Positions 8,083-9,541 of a DNA stretch of 9,541 nt are shown here, in pieces. Location of the stretch: the NCBI GenBank assembly GCA_013816725.1, contig JACDEA010000058.1:1-9541 (forward strand). Direction: 5' to 3'. Source of the DNA: Actinomycetota bacterium (GTDB taxonomy: Bacteria; Actinomycetota; Acidimicrobiia; Acidimicrobiales; JACDEA01). The translations under genes were made by a program, and so were the position numbers. Within the stretch, counting starts at the first letter, position 1; every line of letters starts with the position of its first letter. A model generated the notes under the pieces. The model was not told where the DNA came from and ran no database searches. It was given only the letters and a program-made list of their open reading frames with translations.

Positions 8083-8745
8083 GTGATCCTCTCGGGCGGG
8101 CTCGACTCCTCCGTCTGCCTGGCCCTGGCACTGGCTCATCGCGACAACGGCGGCGACAGCGATGGCGAGCGGACACTGGCGGTCACGTTCGATTACGGGC
8201 AACGGCACAAGGTCGAGGTGGGTCACGCCGCCGCCGTGGCCGCCCACTATGGGACCGAGCACCTCGTCGTCCCAATCGACCTGCGCGGATGGGGCGGCTC
8301 GGCGCTGACGGATGCGTCGATCGCGGTGCCCAGCGCGGGCGGCAACGGAATCCCCGTCACCTACGTGCCGGCGCGCAACCTGATCTTCTTGTCGATCGCC
8401 GTTGGCATCGCCGAGGCCCGGCAGCTCGACGCCGTCTACATCGGGATCAACGCCCTGGACTACTCGGGCTACCCCGACTGCCGGCCCGAGTTCCTGGCCT
8501 CGTTCGCCGACACGGCCCGCTTGGCGTTGAAGCGGGGCGTCGAGGGTCATCCAGTCGAGCTGCGGGCGCCCCTCGTCGACAAGTCGAAGGCCGACATCGT
8601 CCGCCTGGCCGCCCAACTGGGCGCGCCCGTGCACCTCACGTACAGCTGTTACCGCGGCGGTGACGCGCCCTGCAACGACTGCGACAGCTGCCGGATTCGG
8701 GCCGAGGCGTTCCTCGACGCCGGACTTCGCGATCCGGCTCAGTGA
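8083..8745 (+). CDS. queC: 7-cyano-7-deazaguanine (preQ0) synthase QueC
   Basis: An ATP-dependent amidotransferase-like enzyme that converts 7-carboxy-7-deazaguanine to preQ0 using ammonium. The PP-loop ATP site SGGLDSS is at the N-terminus, followed by FDYGQRH, VPARNLIF and GINALDYSGYPDCRPEF, all family-typical. A four-Cys zinc site is near the end (Cys189, Cys197, Cys200, Cys203 in SCYRGGDAPCNDCDSC). From GTG 8083 the protein has 220 residues, but this begins only two residues before the PP-loop, cutting the first beta strand. The frame is open upstream to a TAA at 8059-8061 and would add SSPAA if initiation used the CTG at 8065, overlapping the queD end. The true start is therefore uncertain by up to 6 codons. 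The stop overlaps the queE start. Confidence 0.94.
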   Translation: MILSGGLDSSVCLALALAHRDNGGDSDGERTLAVTFDYGQRHKVEVGHAAAVAAHYGTEHLVVPIDLRGWGGSALTDASIAVPSAGGNGIPVTYVPARNLIFLSIAVGIAEARQLDAVYIGINALDYSGYPDCRPEFLASFADTARLALKRGVEGHPVELRAPLVDKSKADIVRLAAQLGAPVHLTYSCYRGGDAPCNDCDSCRIRAEAFLDAGLRDPAQ

Positions 8746-9446
8746 GTGCGGCGGGACCGCGCCGTGATCGCCCCGTGATCATCAGTGAGATATTCGGTCC
8801 AACCGTTCAGGGTGAGGGCCCGTCGCTGGGCCGCCGTTGCGGGTTCGTCCGCCTCGGGCGTTGCAACCTGGCGTGCTCGTTCTGCGACACGCCGTTCACG
8901 TGGCGCTGGACCGATCATGACCCCGCCGTCGAACTGCGCGACGCGTCAGTCGACGAAATCGTGACCCGGCTCGACACGATGGCGGTGGACATGGTGGTCA
9001 TAAGCGGCGGCGAACCGCTGGTCCAACAGCGCGAGCTGAAGCCGCTCGTCGACGCGGTACGGGTGGAACGACGGTGGCGGATCGAGGTCGAAACCGCCGG
9101 CACGATCGCACCACTCCTCGACGTGGATCAGTGGAACGTGTCGCCCAAGCTGGCCAACTCCGGCAACCCGCGGGACCGGCGCTACAAGCCCGATGTGTTG
9201 CAGGCGCTGGCGGCGACGGGTCGAGCCGTGTTCAAGTTCGTGGTCGTCGACCCCGCCGACCTCGACGAGATCGCGTCGATCGTCGAAGACAACGGCCTCA
9301 CCAACGTGTGGCTGATGCCCGAGGGCACCGACGCGACAACGCTGGCCCAGCGGATGGCCTGGGTCGCACCGGCCGCGGTCGATCGGGGGTGGAACGTCAC
9401 GACCCGCCTGCACATTTTGATCTGGGGCGACGAGCGCGGTCGATGA
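8742..9446 (+). CDS. queE: 7-carboxy-7-deazaguanine synthase QueE (radical SAM)
   Basis: A 234-residue radical SAM enzyme that contracts 6-carboxytetrahydropterin to 7-carboxy-7-deazaguanine, between QueD and QueC. It shows EIFGPTVQGEG (16-26), the cluster-binding CNLACSFCD (Cys41, Cys45, Cys48, a CX3CX2C pattern), the SAM-binding SGGEP (88-92), ETAGT and NVSPK, and the family ending LHILIWGDERGR. The GTG at 8742 overlaps the queC stop (GTGA), arguing for translational coupling; a GTG at 8775 would start just before the first conserved strand and is the alternative. No Shine-Dalgarno is visible. The stop overlaps the next gene's ATG (9443). Confidence 0.94.
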   Translation: MSAAGPRRDRPVIISEIFGPTVQGEGPSLGRRCGFVRLGRCNLACSFCDTPFTWRWTDHDPAVELRDASVDEIVTRLDTMAVDMVVISGGEPLVQQRELKPLVDAVRVERRWRIEVETAGTIAPLLDVDQWNVSPKLANSGNPRDRRYKPDVLQALAATGRAVFKFVVVDPADLDEIASIVEDNGLTNVWLMPEGTDATTLAQRMAWVAPAAVDRGWNVTTRLHILIWGDERGR

Positions 9447-9541
9447 CGAACCGGGTGCTGCTCGTGCACGGCACGATGGACCGAGCGGCCAGCTTCGCCA
9501 AGGCGGTCGGCCACCTCGACGGCCTGGACGTCGTCACGTAC
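9443..9541 (+). CDS. Alpha/beta-hydrolase family protein, N-terminal 33 residues (runs off right edge)
   Basis: ATG at 9443 overlaps the queE stop (ATGA), so this is probably the fourth gene of the que operon. The visible part has the first strand VLLVHGTMDRAASF, whose HG is the usual oxyanion-loop motif of alpha/beta hydrolases, followed by a helix and the strand LDVVTY. The family 'HGTMDRA-SF' opening is common in actinobacterial alpha/beta hydrolases of unknown substrate. The nucleophile elbow and catalytic triad lie beyond the window, so activity cannot be judged. Confidence 0.7.
   Translation, partial: MTNRVLLVHGTMDRAASFAKAVGHLDGLDVVTY

Noticed and set aside
8742..9446. QueE as an anaerobic ribonucleotide-reductase or pyruvate-formate-lyase activase
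   Set aside because: The QGEG motif, the short CX3CX2C context, the LHILIWGDERGR ending and placement directly after queD and queC all point to QueE.

Overview
The window comes from a high-GC Gram-positive bacterium, most likely an actinomycetote outside the best-studied genera (Acidimicrobiia-like is my guess, from protein flavour only). Pointers are the actinobacterial fused 2-oxoglutarate decarboxylase/dehydrogenase Kgd, strong G/C bias at third codon positions, GTG starts, 4-base start/stop overlaps, and several genes that look leaderless (a TANNNT -10 box 6-8 bases before the start codon, no Shine-Dalgarno).

Layout. Bases 1-207 (minus) carry the start of a cytochrome P450 gene that begins inside the stop codon of kgd. 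It appears broken: its first ~50 codons run straight into a later P450 segment in another frame. Bases 204-3767 (minus) are kgd, a TCA-cycle enzyme. A 42-base divergent gap separates it from ettA (3810-5492, plus), an ABC-F translation factor. A 144-base spacer follows with a terminator-like hairpin and a good promoter, then a possible 29-codon leader ORF (5637-5726) coupled by ATGA to a small putative zinc-binding protein (5723-5935). This converges on a 572-residue phosphohistidine-domain protein on the minus strand (5952-7670), which resembles rifampin phosphotransferase without its ATP-grasp part. A 51-base divergent gap leads to the plus-strand operon queD-queC-queE (7722-9446), the three-step route to the 7-deazaguanine preQ0, and then an alpha/beta-hydrolase start overlapping queE and running off the right edge.

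How the genes work together. queD, queC and queE are one tightly packed operon making preQ0 from dihydroneopterin triphosphate. FolE, QueF, Tgt and DNA-modifying enzymes are absent from the window, so the end product cannot be read here. kgd and ettA are functionally distinct but must share regulatory DNA. The window is mostly conserved core metabolism and translation. The less ordinary items are the broken P450, the leaderless promoter pattern, the leader ORF with its small Cys/His protein, and the ATP-grasp-less phosphohistidine protein. I saw no tRNA, rRNA, CRISPR array, insertion sequence or obvious new defence system.
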